Source of the DNA: Sphingobium sp. Ant17
Lineage (GTDB): Bacteria; Pseudomonadota; Alphaproteobacteria; Sphingomonadales; Sphingomonadaceae
DNA: 64,000 nt
NCBI RefSeq assembly: GCF_000588875.1
Contig: NZ_JEMV01000023.1
Location: 3,248 to 67,247 of the forward strand
Reading direction: 5' to 3'
Shown here: positions 33,200 to 41,362 of the stretch, piece after piece
How positions within the stretch are numbered: position 1 is the stretch's first letter
How the letters are laid out: the number at the start of each line of letters is the position of its first letter
Notes under the pieces: generated by a model
What the model was told of the DNA's origin: nothing
What the model saw: only the letters and a program-made list of their open reading frames with translations
The model's database searches: none
Position numbers and translations under genes: made by a program

Positions 33200-34045
33200 G
33201 TGCAAACCCTGTCTGACCTGCCCGCCCTTCGCGCTGCCGTCGCGGCGCTGAAAGCCGACGGAAAGCCGTTGGCGCTGGTGCCGACCATGGGCGCTTTGCA
33301 TGACGGGCATATGGCATTGGTCGAGGAAGCGAAGCGGCATGGGCGGCATGTCGTGGTGTCGATCTTCGTCAATCCCAAACAATTCGGCCCCACCGAGGAT
33401 CTGGACGCCTATCCAAGGCGCGAGGCGAAGGATGCCGCGATGCTGGCGGCGGCGGGCGTGGACCTGTTATGGCTGCCGTCGGTCGAGGTCATGTATCCGA
33501 CAGGCTTTTCTACCAATGTCAGCGTGTCGGGGGTGAGCGAGGGGCTGGATGGCGCGGCGCGGCCGGGCCATTTCGATGGCGTCGCCACCGTGGTCCTCAA
33601 ATTGTTCAACCAGGTGCGGCCCGACGTCGCGATTTTCGGCGAAAAAGACTATCAGCAACTGGCGGTGATCCGCCAAGCGAACAGCGACCTGGACATAGGT
33701 ATCGATATTATCGGTTTGCCGACCCAGCGGGCCGAAGATGGCCTCGCTCTCTCGTCCCGCAATGCCTATCTGAGCGACGCGGAACGCAAGGCCGCGCTGG
33801 CGCTGCCGCGCGCTTTGGGCGAGGCCAAGCGGTTGATGGAGAAGGGCGAGAGTGTCGAATCTGCGACCGCCAAAGCCATGATTATATTGGAAAATAGCGG
33901 GTTCGGGCCGATCGACTATGTCGCTTTGTGCGATGCCGCGACGTTGGCGCCGATGACGGTGCTGGACCGTCCGGCCCGATTGTTGGGGGCGGCGAAGCTC
34001 GGCACGACGCGGCTGATCGACAATATTGCGGTCGAGCCAATTTAG
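33200..34045 (+). CDS. panC: Pantothenate synthetase
   Basis: PanC joins pantoate and beta-alanine with ATP in coenzyme A synthesis. The 281 residues show LVPTMGALHDGHMALV (HIGH-like), VSIFVNPKQFGP, GEKDYQQLAVIRQ (KMSKS-like site later at LALSSRNAYLS) and a normal C-terminal domain. It starts with GTG at 33200 and is monocistronic, with the repeat at 34119 downstream. Confidence 0.95.
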   Translation: MQTLSDLPALRAAVAALKADGKPLALVPTMGALHDGHMALVEEAKRHGRHVVVSIFVNPKQFGPTEDLDAYPRREAKDAAMLAAAGVDLLWLPSVEVMYPTGFSTNVSVSGVSEGLDGAARPGHFDGVATVVLKLFNQVRPDVAIFGEKDYQQLAVIRQANSDLDIGIDIIGLPTQRAEDGLALSSRNAYLSDAERKAALALPRALGEAKRLMEKGESVESATAKAMIILENSGFGPIDYVALCDAATLAPMTVLDRPARLLGAAKLGTTRLIDNIAVEPI

Positions 34046-34118
34046 CGCTTTCGATAGTTAGCTAACTATCTAATAGGGCTATTTTGCTGGGTTTTGGAGC
34101 GTAGGTGCAAGCCATATT

Positions 34119-34193
34119 CCGTTCGCCCTGAGCCTGTCGAAGGGCTTTTCTTCATGAAGAAGAAGGGGGCTTCGACAGGCTCAGCCCGAACGG
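34119..34193. repeat. Dispersed palindromic repeat, copy 1
   Basis: Two inverted arms, CCGTTCGCCCTGAGCCTGTC (34119-34138, continuing GAAGG) and its complement CTTCGACAGGCTCAGCCCGA (34170-34189, continuing ACGG), surround about 25 bases of spacer (TTTTCTTCATGAAGAAGAAG). The same sequence recurs at 43182-43300. It sits between convergent panC and hemJ and can form a long hairpin; it may also act as a bidirectional terminator or a REP-type mobile repeat. Confidence 0.85.
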
Positions 34194-34237
34194 GGGTGGG
34201 GTTGGTTTTACGGTATCGAGCGTCCCGCTGGGGAGGA

Positions 34238-34678
34238 TCAGAACGGCTTTACGATCACCGCGATGACGATCACCGCCGCTGCGACGCCGGGGACTTCGTT
34301 GAGCAGGCGCAATTGGCGGTCGGTCATCGTGCGCTGGCCCCTGGCGAGCTTCTTGGCATAGCTGGCGATCCAGCCATGATAGGCCGACAGGGCGATGACG
34401 AAGAGCAGTTTGAGGTGGAACCAGCCAAAGCTCCACGCGCCGATTTCCACCATCAGCATCAGGCCCAAGACCCACACCAGCACGAGCGACGGGTTGAGGA
34501 TGATCTTGAGCAAACGCTGTTCACGGTCGATCCATTTGCGATCCTCGTCCGAGCCGACGGCGCTTTCCTGATGATAGACGAAGAAGCGCGGTATCATGAA
34601 CAGCCCCGCCATCAGGAAGATGACGAAGATGAGATGGGCAGCCTTCACCCAGAGATAGGCAGCACCGAGATAGGCCAT
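34238..34678 (-). CDS. hemJ: Protoporphyrinogen IX oxidase, HemJ (CopD family)
   Basis: A 146-residue integral membrane protein of the HemJ type, which oxidises protoporphyrinogen IX and replaces HemG/HemY in many alphaproteobacteria. The conserved pattern is visible: WVKAAHLIFVIFLMAGLFM, PRFFVYHQES, the EQRLLKIILNPSLVL stretch, WFHLKLLFVIALSAYHGW and RLLNEVPGV. His residues in the first and third helices are the likely haem ligands. It overlaps the hemE stop by one base, so two haem-pathway genes form an operon. Confidence 0.9.
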   Translation of the reverse strand: MAYLGAAYLWVKAAHLIFVIFLMAGLFMIPRFFVYHQESAVGSDEDRKWIDREQRLLKIILNPSLVLVWVLGLMLMVEIGAWSFGWFHLKLLFVIALSAYHGWIASYAKKLARGQRTMTDRQLRLLNEVPGVAAAVIVIAVIVKPF

Positions 34679-35733
34679 CAGACATGTTCCTCCTGCCGCA
34701 CATAGCTAAGCAATGCTTCGACATGCGCAATGGGGGTGTCGGGCAAAATACCATGGCCAAGGTTCATGATGTGCGGCCGGTCGGCGAAGGCGGCGCGGAT
34801 ATTGTCCACGGCTTGCTCGACCGCGTGGCCGCCGGCGATGAGGGCCAGCGGATCGAGATTGCCCTGCACCGGCATCCCTTGCGGCAGCACATGGTTGGCC
34901 CAGTGGGGATCGACGGTTTCATCGACGCCGATCGCATCGACACCCGTGCCCGCGGCATAATCGGCGAGTTTCGCGCCCGCGCCCTTGGGAAAGCCGATGA
35001 TCGGGATAGTGGGATGGAGCGCCTTCAACCGGCGCACGATCGCGGCATTGGGCGCGATGACCCAGCGTTCGAACTGGAGCGGGGCGAGGCTGCCGGCCCA
35101 GCTGTCGAACAATTGCACCGCTTCGACCCCGGCCTCGATCTGGCCTGACAGATAGGTAACGGTCGCATCGACGATTGCATCAATGAGCGCACCGAAGCGG
35201 GCGGGATCGCCATAAGCGAGGCGACGGGCCGCGCCCTGATCCTTGCTGCCCTGGCCCGCGACCATATAGGTGGCGATGGTCCAGGGGCTGCCTGCAAAGC
35301 CCAAAAAGGTGACGGAGGGGTCGAGGGCTGCCTTCACCTGCCGCACCGTCTCATAGACCGCCTCGAAACGGCTGAAATCGGGTTTCAGGGTCGAGAGGTC
35401 GGTGTCACTGAGGATCGGGGCGAGACGCGGGCCTTCGCCGGTCTCGAACCAGAGATCCTGCCCCATCGCATAGGGGACGATCAATATGTCGGAAAAGAGG
35501 ATCGCACCGTCGAAGCCGAAACGGCGCAGCGGTTGGAGCGTGACTTCGGCCGCCGCCGCACTGTCATAGACGAGTTCGAGAAAGCCGCCTTTTTCGGCCC
35601 GCAGCGCGCGATATTCGGGCAGATAACGCCCGGCCTGCCGCATCAGCCACATGGGCGGCACGGCGGGGCGTTCCCCCCGCAGGACGCCAAGGAGCGGCTT
35701 GGCCACGGGGTCGGCCATCGGGTCGAAGGGCAT
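34678..35733 (-). CDS. hemE: Uroporphyrinogen decarboxylase
   Basis: HemE converts uroporphyrinogen III to coproporphyrinogen III. The 351 residues include the signature PPMWLMRQAGRYLPEYRALR, the catalytic Asp region GAILFSDILIVPYAMGQ, GFAGSPWTIATYMVAGQGSKD and the final NLGHGILPDTPIAHVEALL. The start at 35733 follows a purine-rich AGAAGAGAAGAGAG. The gene borders the candidate origin of replication, as hemE does in Caulobacter. Confidence 0.96.
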   Translation of the reverse strand: MPFDPMADPVAKPLLGVLRGERPAVPPMWLMRQAGRYLPEYRALRAEKGGFLELVYDSAAAAEVTLQPLRRFGFDGAILFSDILIVPYAMGQDLWFETGEGPRLAPILSDTDLSTLKPDFSRFEAVYETVRQVKAALDPSVTFLGFAGSPWTIATYMVAGQGSKDQGAARRLAYGDPARFGALIDAIVDATVTYLSGQIEAGVEAVQLFDSWAGSLAPLQFERWVIAPNAAIVRRLKALHPTIPIIGFPKGAGAKLADYAAGTGVDAIGVDETVDPHWANHVLPQGMPVQGNLDPLALIAGGHAVEQAVDNIRAAFADRPHIMNLGHGILPDTPIAHVEALLSYVRQEEHV

Positions 35734-36029
35734 CGGACTCTCTTCTCTTCTATTAAGATTCAAATAGGAATGTTGGAGATAGTAGGGGCGTTGGCAGCGG
35801 GGTTTATTCGTTGTGCCCGCTTTTGCCAACAGCTTGACTCCGATCCGCCCTGCCTTGCCCGTCCGAGTCCCCTGACTTATCCCCATTATCCACAGGTTGT
35901 GGACGGAAAAGCGGGTCTGTTGGGGGCCTGTGGATAAGAGTCTGGACAGCGTGGAGCGAAAATTATGGGTCCATTCCTCCCCATTTCGTCCCTTGCTTTA
36001 TCCACAGCCTATGCACAGAGATACAGGCC
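35734..36029. other. Candidate chromosomal replication origin (oriC)
   Basis: This 296-base gap between divergent hemE and the PEP-synthase regulator has three perfect DnaA boxes TTATCCACA: 35886-35894 (+), 35929-35937 (-) and 35998-36006 (+). A near-perfect TTATCCCCA (35877-35885) abuts the first box, and a weaker CTATGCACA lies at 36009. There are four GANTC (CcrM) sites at 35757, 35836, 35865 and 35938. An AT-rich part at 35740-35790 could be the unwinding element. Most genes run away from this gap on both sides. The hemE-flanked position matches the Caulobacter origin. This is inference from sequence, not proof. Confidence 0.75.
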
Positions 36030-36857
36030 ATGGCGCGCATCCATCTCCACCTGCTTTCAGACTCCACCGGCGAGACTCTGGAGAATATCGCCAAGGCGGC
36101 GATCGGTCTGTTCGAAAATGTCGATGCGATCCGCCATTTCTGGCCGATGGTGCGATCCGAAGTCCATCTCGATCGGATCATGCAAGAGATTGCCGCCAAT
36201 CCGGGACTGGTCCTGTTTACCCTGACCAATCATCTGCTGCGCAAGCGGTTGGAGGCACGCTGCCGTGCGCTCGGCCTGCCCCATGTCGCGGCGCTCGACA
36301 GCGTGGCCGATGCGCTGTCCAACATATTGGGGCAGGAAACCCGCACCCGGCCGGGGCGCAAACATGTGCTCGACGAAGCCTATTTCGCCCGGATCGAGGC
36401 GATTCAGTTCACCATCGCCCATGATGACGGGGTGGGGCATGAAAATTGGGAGGAGGCCGACATCGTGCTGGCGGGCGTGTCGCGCGCGTCCAAGACGCCG
36501 ACGTCGATCTACCTCGCCAATCGCGGCTATAAGACCGCCAATATTCCGCTGGTGCCGGAATCGCCGCCGCCGCGAAATCTCTACAGCCTCAAACATCCGT
36601 TGGTCGTAGGGCTGACCGTCGGTCCCGAACGGCTGATCCAGATCCGCCGCAACCGGCTGCTTTCGCTCAACCAGGCGCCCGAAACCGCCTATGTCGACAA
36701 TGACAAGGTGCAGGCGGAATTATCCTTTGCCAGGCGCATGTTCGCCGACAATGGCTGGCCGGTGATCGACATGACCCGCCGGTCGATCGAGGAAGCGGCA
36801 GCGGCGATCATCAACCTGTTCAACGACCGGGAATTGGCGGAAGGCGACGCTTTATGA
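36030..36857 (+). CDS. ppsR: Pyruvate, water dikinase regulatory protein (DUF299)
   Basis: A 275-residue bifunctional ADP-dependent kinase / Pi-dependent pyrophosphorylase that switches PEP synthase or PPDK off and on. The N-terminus IHLHLLSDSTGETLENIA and the P-loop AGVSRASKTPTSIYLANRG are diagnostic, followed by NIPLVPESPPP and GLTVGPERLIQIRRNR. ATG at 36030 begins 24 bases after the last perfect DnaA box. It heads a rightward run with maf, aroE, coaE and dnaQ. Confidence 0.93.
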   Translation: MARIHLHLLSDSTGETLENIAKAAIGLFENVDAIRHFWPMVRSEVHLDRIMQEIAANPGLVLFTLTNHLLRKRLEARCRALGLPHVAALDSVADALSNILGQETRTRPGRKHVLDEAYFARIEAIQFTIAHDDGVGHENWEEADIVLAGVSRASKTPTSIYLANRGYKTANIPLVPESPPPRNLYSLKHPLVVGLTVGPERLIQIRRNRLLSLNQAPETAYVDNDKVQAELSFARRMFADNGWPVIDMTRRSIEEAAAAIINLFNDRELAEGDAL

Positions 36858-36867
36858 GGTTTTGGGC

Positions 36868-37473
36868 ATGATCGTGCTGGCGTCGCAGAGCGCAAGCCGC
36901 CGCGCGCTGCTGAGTGCGGCGCAGGTGCCGTTCGAGGCGCTGTCGCCCGGCGTGGACGAGGATGCGGCCAAGGAGGCGTTGCGCGCCGATGGGCTGGATG
37001 CGCGCGCCCTGGCCGATGCGCTGGCCGAGTTGAAGGCGCGCAAAGTGTCGCGCCGGGTGCCGGGCGCGCTGGTGCTGGGATGCGACCAGACACTGAGCCT
37101 GGATGGCGGCGAAGAACAGGGCATGATGATCGACAAGGCGGTCGATCGCGCGGATGCCGAACGCATATTGCGCCTGCTGTCAGGGCGGGTGCATCATCTG
37201 CACAGTGCGGCGGTGATCGTGCTGAATGGCGAGCCGATCTGGCGGCATATCGAGCGAGTGCGGATGACGGTGCGGCCTTTGTCTGACGCCTTCATCGCCG
37301 CTTATCTGGATGGCGACTGGGACGAATGCCGGTGGTGCGTGGGCTGCTACCGGATCGAGGGACCGGGTGCGCAATTGTTCGCCAAGGTCGAAGGCAGCCA
37401 GTTCGCGATCCAGGGCTTGCCGCTGTTGCCCTTGCTTGACTTTTTGCGCGTGCGGGGCGTTCTAGCGGCATGA
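36868..37473 (+). CDS. maf: Maf-family nucleoside triphosphate pyrophosphatase
   Basis: A 201-residue Maf protein that hydrolyses non-canonical or selected NTPs. LASQSASRRALLSAA is the N-terminal signature; VLGCDQTLSLDG, LLSGRVHHLHSAAVI and the final YRIEGPGAQLFAKVEGSQFAIQG complete the fold. The ATG at 36868 sits 10 bases past the ppsR stop. The stop overlaps the aroE ATG (ATGA). Confidence 0.92.
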   Translation: MIVLASQSASRRALLSAAQVPFEALSPGVDEDAAKEALRADGLDARALADALAELKARKVSRRVPGALVLGCDQTLSLDGGEEQGMMIDKAVDRADAERILRLLSGRVHHLHSAAVIVLNGEPIWRHIERVRMTVRPLSDAFIAAYLDGDWDECRWCVGCYRIEGPGAQLFAKVEGSQFAIQGLPLLPLLDFLRVRGVLAA

Positions 37474-38293
37474 CCGATACCCTGCCCTATGCCGAAGTGA
37501 TCGGCGATCCGATCGCGCACAGCAAATCGCCGCTCATCCATAATTTCTGGCTCAATGCGCTGGATATCGAGGCGGAATATCGCAAGACTCATGTGACGCC
37601 CGACGGGCTGGCGAGCTATTTCCTGCAGCGGCGGGCCGACCCCGATTGGCTGGGGTGCAATGTCACCATTCCGCACAAGATGGCGGTGATGGATTTTACC
37701 GACGATCCGGGCGGGGTGCGCGAGCGGATCGGGGCGATGAACACGATCGCCAGCGAGACCGGTGGGCCGCTCATTGGCACCAATACCGATGCGGGCGGCT
37801 TCCTCCAGCCCTTGCTTCGCGACCGGTGGAAGGGGCGCAGCGCGGTGCTGATCGGCGCGGGCGGTGCGGCGCGGGCGATATTGTTCGCGCTCACCAGCTT
37901 GGCGTGCCCGACATCACAGTCATGGCGCGCGATGCGGCCAAGGCGCAGGCGATGCTCGACCATGCCGGGGTGAAGGGTGCGGTGATCGGCATGGGCGAGT
38001 CCCTGCCGGCCGTCGACCTGCTCGTCAATTCGACCTCGCTCGGCATGGTGGGGCAGCCGGTGCTGGATCTGGACCTGACGCCATTGCCGCCCAGCGCGAC
38101 GGTCTATGACATCGTCTATGCGCCGTTGGAGACGGGATTGCTCAAGGCGGCGCGGGATCGTGGCCTCAAGACGCTCGATGGGCTGGAAATGCTGATCGGG
38201 CAGGCGGCGCTGGCCTTCGATATTTTCTTCGATGCGCAAGCGCCCCGCGAACTGGACGCTGACCTGCGCGCGTTGTTGCTCGCGGCGGACTGA
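37470..38293 (+). pseudogene. aroE: Shikimate dehydrogenase, single-base frameshift
   Basis: AroE reduces 3-dehydroshikimate in aromatic amino-acid synthesis. The N-terminal substrate domain has AEVIGDPIAHSKSPLIHNFW, NVTIPHKMAV (catalytic Lys) and NTIASETGGPLIGTNTDAGG. The NADP domain has VLIGAGGAARAILFAL. The frame breaks at about 37902, where AGCTTGGCGTGCCC should read AGCTTGGGCGTGCCC (one G of GGGC lost); repair gives SLGVPDITVMARDAAKAQAML, and the frame then runs to 38293 with STSLGMVGQPVL. The repaired length is about 274 residues, normal. Its start overlaps maf and its stop overlaps coaE by one base. Confidence 0.93.
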
Positions 38294-38886
38294 TGAAGAT
38301 TTATGGCCTGACCGGATCGATCGGCATGGGCAAGTCGGCGGTCGCGGCGATGTTCGCCCGGGAAGGCGTGCCGGTGTTCGACGCTGATGCGCAGGTGCAT
38401 CGGCTGCAGGGGCCGGGCGGGGCACTGCTGCCCGCAATCGAGGCGCGTTTTCCTGGTACGACCGGCCCCAAGGGTGTGGATCGCGCGAAACTGGGCGCGG
38501 CGGTGTTCGGGCATCCGCACGAACGCAAAGCGCTCGAAGCGATCGTCCATCCGGCGGTGCGCGAGGCGCGCAGCCGGTTCCTGCGCCGCCACAGATCGCG
38601 CAAATTCGTGCTGCTCGACATTCCCTTGCTGTTCGAAACGGGCGGGCAGAAGCGGTTGGCGGGCGTGATCGTGGTGACTGCGCCCGCGTGGAAGCAGCGC
38701 AAGCGCGTCCTGGCGCGACCGGGTATGACGATCGCCAAATTCCGCCAGATCGTGCATTTGCAAACCCCCGACGCCGAGAAGCGCCGTCGCGCCGATCATA
38801 TCATCCAGACCGGCACGACCTTTGCCGAAACGCGCGCGCAGGTGCGACGTCTGGTCGCTTGCCTTGGCCGCAAGACAGGCAGATAA
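38293..38886 (+). CDS. coaE: Dephospho-CoA kinase
   Basis: CoaE phosphorylates dephospho-CoA in the last step of coenzyme A synthesis. The 197 residues carry the P-loop LTGSIGMGKSAVAAMFAREG, PVFDADAQVH, HPAVREAR and LLDIPLLFETGGQKR. The lid and C-terminal region (ADHIIQTGTTFAETRAQVRRL) are normal. It overlaps aroE by one base. Confidence 0.95.
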   Translation: MKIYGLTGSIGMGKSAVAAMFAREGVPVFDADAQVHRLQGPGGALLPAIEARFPGTTGPKGVDRAKLGAAVFGHPHERKALEAIVHPAVREARSRFLRRHRSRKFVLLDIPLLFETGGQKRLAGVIVVTAPAWKQRKRVLARPGMTIAKFRQIVHLQTPDAEKRRRADHIIQTGTTFAETRAQVRRLVACLGRKTGR

Positions 38887-38907
38887 GGGTTAGCCCACAG
38901 AGTCGAT

Positions 38908-39612
38908 ATGAAGAGGGCGATGCGCGAGATTATATTCGATACCGAAACGACGGGATTTGACCCGGCATCCGGCGACAGAATGGTCGAGATCGGCTGTATC
39001 GAGCTTATCAATCGTGTGCCCAGCGGCCGGACCTTCCACGCATATTACAACCCCCAGCGCGACATGCCCGCCGCCGCCGAGGCTGTGCACGGCCTGTCGA
39101 GCCATTTCCTGTCGGATAAGCCGCTGTTCGCCAGCGGCGTCGTCGAACTGCTCGCCTTTCTGGAGGACAGCCCGTTGGTCGCGCATAATGCGCGCTTCGA
39201 TTTCGGCTTCCTCAACCATGAATTGCGGTTGTGCGGGCGGGGTGAAGTGTCGCTCGACCGGATGATCGACACGGTCGCGATCGCAAGGACGATGCATCCC
39301 GGCGCCAAGCACAGCCTGGACGCGCTCTGCACCCGCTATGGCATCGACCGCAGCCATCGCATCAAACATGGCGCGCTGCTCGATGCCGAATTGCTGGCGC
39401 AGCTTTATATCGAATTGACCGGTGGCCGTCAGATCGGCCTGGGTCTGGCACAGGAGGCAGCAAAAGAAGAGTTTGGGGCGGAACTCGCGGCGCAGGCCGC
39501 AGTTCGCCCTGTTCGTCCCGCGCGCGTCTTTGCGGCGAGCGCGACGGAGCTGGAACGGCATGCGGCGTTTATCGCGACGCTCGACAAGCCGCTCTGGCTG
39601 GAGGGGGCATAG
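38908..39612 (+). CDS. dnaQ: DNA polymerase III subunit epsilon
   Basis: DnaQ is the 3'-5' proofreading exonuclease of the replicative polymerase. The 234 residues show ExoI EIIFDTETTGFDPASGD, ExoII VAHNARFDFGFLNHEL and ExoIII ALLDAELLAQLY, with a C-terminal tail that would bind the alpha subunit. Start 38908 (MKRAMREIIF) or the in-frame ATG at 38920. Its position after coaE near the origin is conserved in alphaproteobacteria. Confidence 0.95.
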   Translation: MKRAMREIIFDTETTGFDPASGDRMVEIGCIELINRVPSGRTFHAYYNPQRDMPAAAEAVHGLSSHFLSDKPLFASGVVELLAFLEDSPLVAHNARFDFGFLNHELRLCGRGEVSLDRMIDTVAIARTMHPGAKHSLDALCTRYGIDRSHRIKHGALLDAELLAQLYIELTGGRQIGLGLAQEAAKEEFGAELAAQAAVRPVRPARVFAASATELERHAAFIATLDKPLWLEGA

Positions 39613-39649
39613 CCGGACTGACACTCCGCGCCCATGCCCCCATGTCAAC

Positions 39650-39670
39650 CGGGCCGCGTCCTGCGGCCCG
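39650..39670 (+). promoter_or_regulatory. Perfect hairpin in the hpf leader
   Basis: Arms CGGGCCGC (39650-39657) and GCGGCCCG (39663-39670) pair perfectly around GTCCT, 20 bases before the hpf start codon. It is followed by CAAAAACAAGGAG rather than T, so on either strand it is not a standard terminator. It may be dnaQ's 3' end or a 5'-UTR element of hpf. Confidence 0.5.
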
Positions 39671-39690
39671 CAAAAACAAGGAGAAGGCTT

Positions 39691-40296
39691 ATGGATATTC
39701 GTGTTTCCGGGCATCAGGTCGATACGGGCGAAGCGCTCAAGGAGCATGTCGCGACCCGGATGGAAGCGATAGCCGAGAAATATTTCTCCCGCACAATCTC
39801 CGCGCATGTGACCTTTCGACCGGCCCCGCACGGTGCCTTTCACTGCGACATCGTCTGCCATGTGATGACCGGCCTGATCCTGAAAGGGGCGGGCGAAGCG
39901 CAGGAGGCGCATCCGTCCTTCGACCAGGCGGCCGAGCGCATCGAAAAGCAGCTGCGCCGCTATATGCGCCGCCTGAAGGATCGTCACGGCCAGGCCGTTG
40001 CTGCCGAAGCGCAGCGGGTGAGCAGCTTCAGCATCGATGATATCGATGGCGCGGGCTACACCATCTTTGCTTCACCTGCGGACGAGCAGGAGGACGTGGC
40101 GGATGCGCCGCTGATCGTCGCGGAAACCCGTGTCGATATTCCCGAAGCCAGCGTATCGGACGCCGTGATGATGCTGGACCTGCGCAACACCAATGCGCTG
40201 TTGTTCGTCAATGCCGGAACGGCGGCCTATAATATGGTCTATCGCCGCAATGACGGGACGATCGGCTGGGTCGAACCGCGTATCCAGGCGAGTTGA
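39691..40296 (+). CDS. hpf: Ribosome hibernation-promoting factor, long form
   Basis: A 201-residue long HPF that dimerises and stores 70S ribosomes in stationary phase. The N-terminal S30AE/YfiA domain begins MDIRVSGHQVDTGEALKEHV and includes AAERIEKQLRRYMRRLKDR. The C-terminal dimerisation domain follows a linker and has the family pattern SVSDAVMMLDLRNTNALLF plus NMVYRRNDGTIGWVEP. AAGGAGAAGG is the ribosome-binding site of the ATG at 39691. ptsN follows, as often seen, though rpoN is not in this window. Confidence 0.94.
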   Translation: MDIRVSGHQVDTGEALKEHVATRMEAIAEKYFSRTISAHVTFRPAPHGAFHCDIVCHVMTGLILKGAGEAQEAHPSFDQAAERIEKQLRRYMRRLKDRHGQAVAAEAQRVSSFSIDDIDGAGYTIFASPADEQEDVADAPLIVAETRVDIPEASVSDAVMMLDLRNTNALLFVNAGTAAYNMVYRRNDGTIGWVEPRIQAS

Positions 40297-40302
40297 ACGC
40301 CG

Positions 40303-40357
40303 CCCGGCCCAAGGGCCGCCTGTTGACCTAAGGGTGCAGGCGGCTTAAGGGGCCGGG
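40303..40357 (+). terminator. Nested hairpin between hpf and ptsN
   Basis: Outer arms CCCGGCCC (40303-40310) and GGGCCGGG (40350-40357) enclose inner arms GCCGCCTG (40315-40322) and CAGGCGGC (40337-40344). A CTTTAATT tract follows, so it may be a weak terminator or a processed 3'/5' structure separating hpf from ptsN. Confidence 0.5.
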
Positions 40358-40425
40358 CTTTAATTCCCCGAGCATAAGCGCGTAATGTCCCCGACTGGGC
40401 GCGGCTCGGTCGGATCGGATATGTG

Positions 40426-40893
40426 ATGGTGCATTTCAACGATATCGTTTCGCCAGACGCGCTCGCCACGGGCCTGTCGGTGAACGGCAAGAAGCAGTTG
40501 TTCCAGAAGATCGCTGTGCTCGCGGCGGGTGCTTATGGGCTGGACGCGGACATGGTCGCTGATGCGCTGTTCGATCGCGAGCGGCTGGGGTCCACCGGCT
40601 TTGGCGGCGGTGTCGCCATTCCCCATGCGAAGATTGCCGGTCTCGACAAGATGTGCGGCATCGTCGTGCTGCTCGATCCGGCTGCACCCTTCGATGCGGT
40701 CGATGATCTGCCGGTCGATATCGTCTTTGCGCTGCTGTCGCCGGTCGATAGCGGGGCAGAGCATTTGAAGACGTTGGCGCGGGTGTCGCGCTACCTGCGC
40801 GACGAGGCGCAGATTGCCCGGTTGCGTGGCGCGCGCTCGACCGCTGCACTGCACGCCTTGCTGTCTGGTGGCGGGGCGCGTGACGCAGCCTGA
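40426..40893 (+). CDS. ptsN: PTS IIA-like nitrogen regulatory protein PtsN (EIIA-Ntr)
   Basis: A 155-residue EIIA-Ntr. The phosphorylated His lies in GFGGGVAIPHAKIAGLDK, preceded by ALFDRERLGSTG; LPVDIVFALLSPVDSGAEHLK is the other hallmark. It is the terminal phosphoacceptor of the Ntr phosphorelay (PtsP-NPr) and regulates potassium, carbon and nitrogen functions. The start is ATG 40426; an in-frame GTG precedes it. Its stop precedes the thioesterase start by about one base. Confidence 0.94.
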   Translation: MVHFNDIVSPDALATGLSVNGKKQLFQKIAVLAAGAYGLDADMVADALFDRERLGSTGFGGGVAIPHAKIAGLDKMCGIVVLLDPAAPFDAVDDLPVDIVFALLSPVDSGAEHLKTLARVSRYLRDEAQIARLRGARSTAALHALLSGGGARDAA

Positions 40894-40894
40894 C

Positions 40895-41362
40895 ATGCAT
40901 GCGGCGGTTGGCGCACCGGACAGCGGCGAAACCGCGCATTTCCGGGCGCTCGAAAATCTCTACCGCTCCGCGCCGATCAACCAGCTGTTCCGGTCGGAGA
41001 TCGCAATCAGCGAGCCGGGGCGCTGCACCATCGACTTCGATGTCGACGAGAGCCAGTTCCATGCCGCTGGCGCGGTGCATGGCACGGTCTATTTCAAGAT
41101 GCTGGACGATGCGGCCTTCTATGCCGCCAACAGCCTGGTGAGCGATCGATTCCTGCTCACCACCGCCTTCAACCTGCTCTTCACCCGGCCGATTGCGCCG
41201 GGGCGAATCCGCGCCGAGGGCCGCTGGATCAGCGGCAAGCGCCGCGTTTATGTCGCCGAAGCCAGCCTGGTCGATTCGCATGGCGAAGAGGTCGGGCGGG
41301 GCACCGGCACCTTCATGCGCTCTCAATTCCCCCTTTCGTCGCTCCCGGGATATCGTGGCTGA
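40895..41362 (+). CDS. PaaI-type hotdog thioesterase
   Basis: A protein of about 155 residues with the hotdog fold: GRCTIDFDVDESQFHAAGAV, HGTVYFKMLDDAAFYAANS (the HGG/HGT plus Asp pattern of PaaI-like acyl-CoA thioesterases), and FTRPIAPGRIRAEGRW. ATG 40895 is used here; a GTG at 40880 overlapping ptsN is possible. Its stop overlaps the GTG start of the DUF1491 gene. The natural acyl-CoA is unknown. Confidence 0.88.
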   Translation: MHAAVGAPDSGETAHFRALENLYRSAPINQLFRSEIAISEPGRCTIDFDVDESQFHAAGAVHGTVYFKMLDDAAFYAANSLVSDRFLLTTAFNLLFTRPIAPGRIRAEGRWISGKRRVYVAEASLVDSHGEEVGRGTGTFMRSQFPLSSLPGYRG

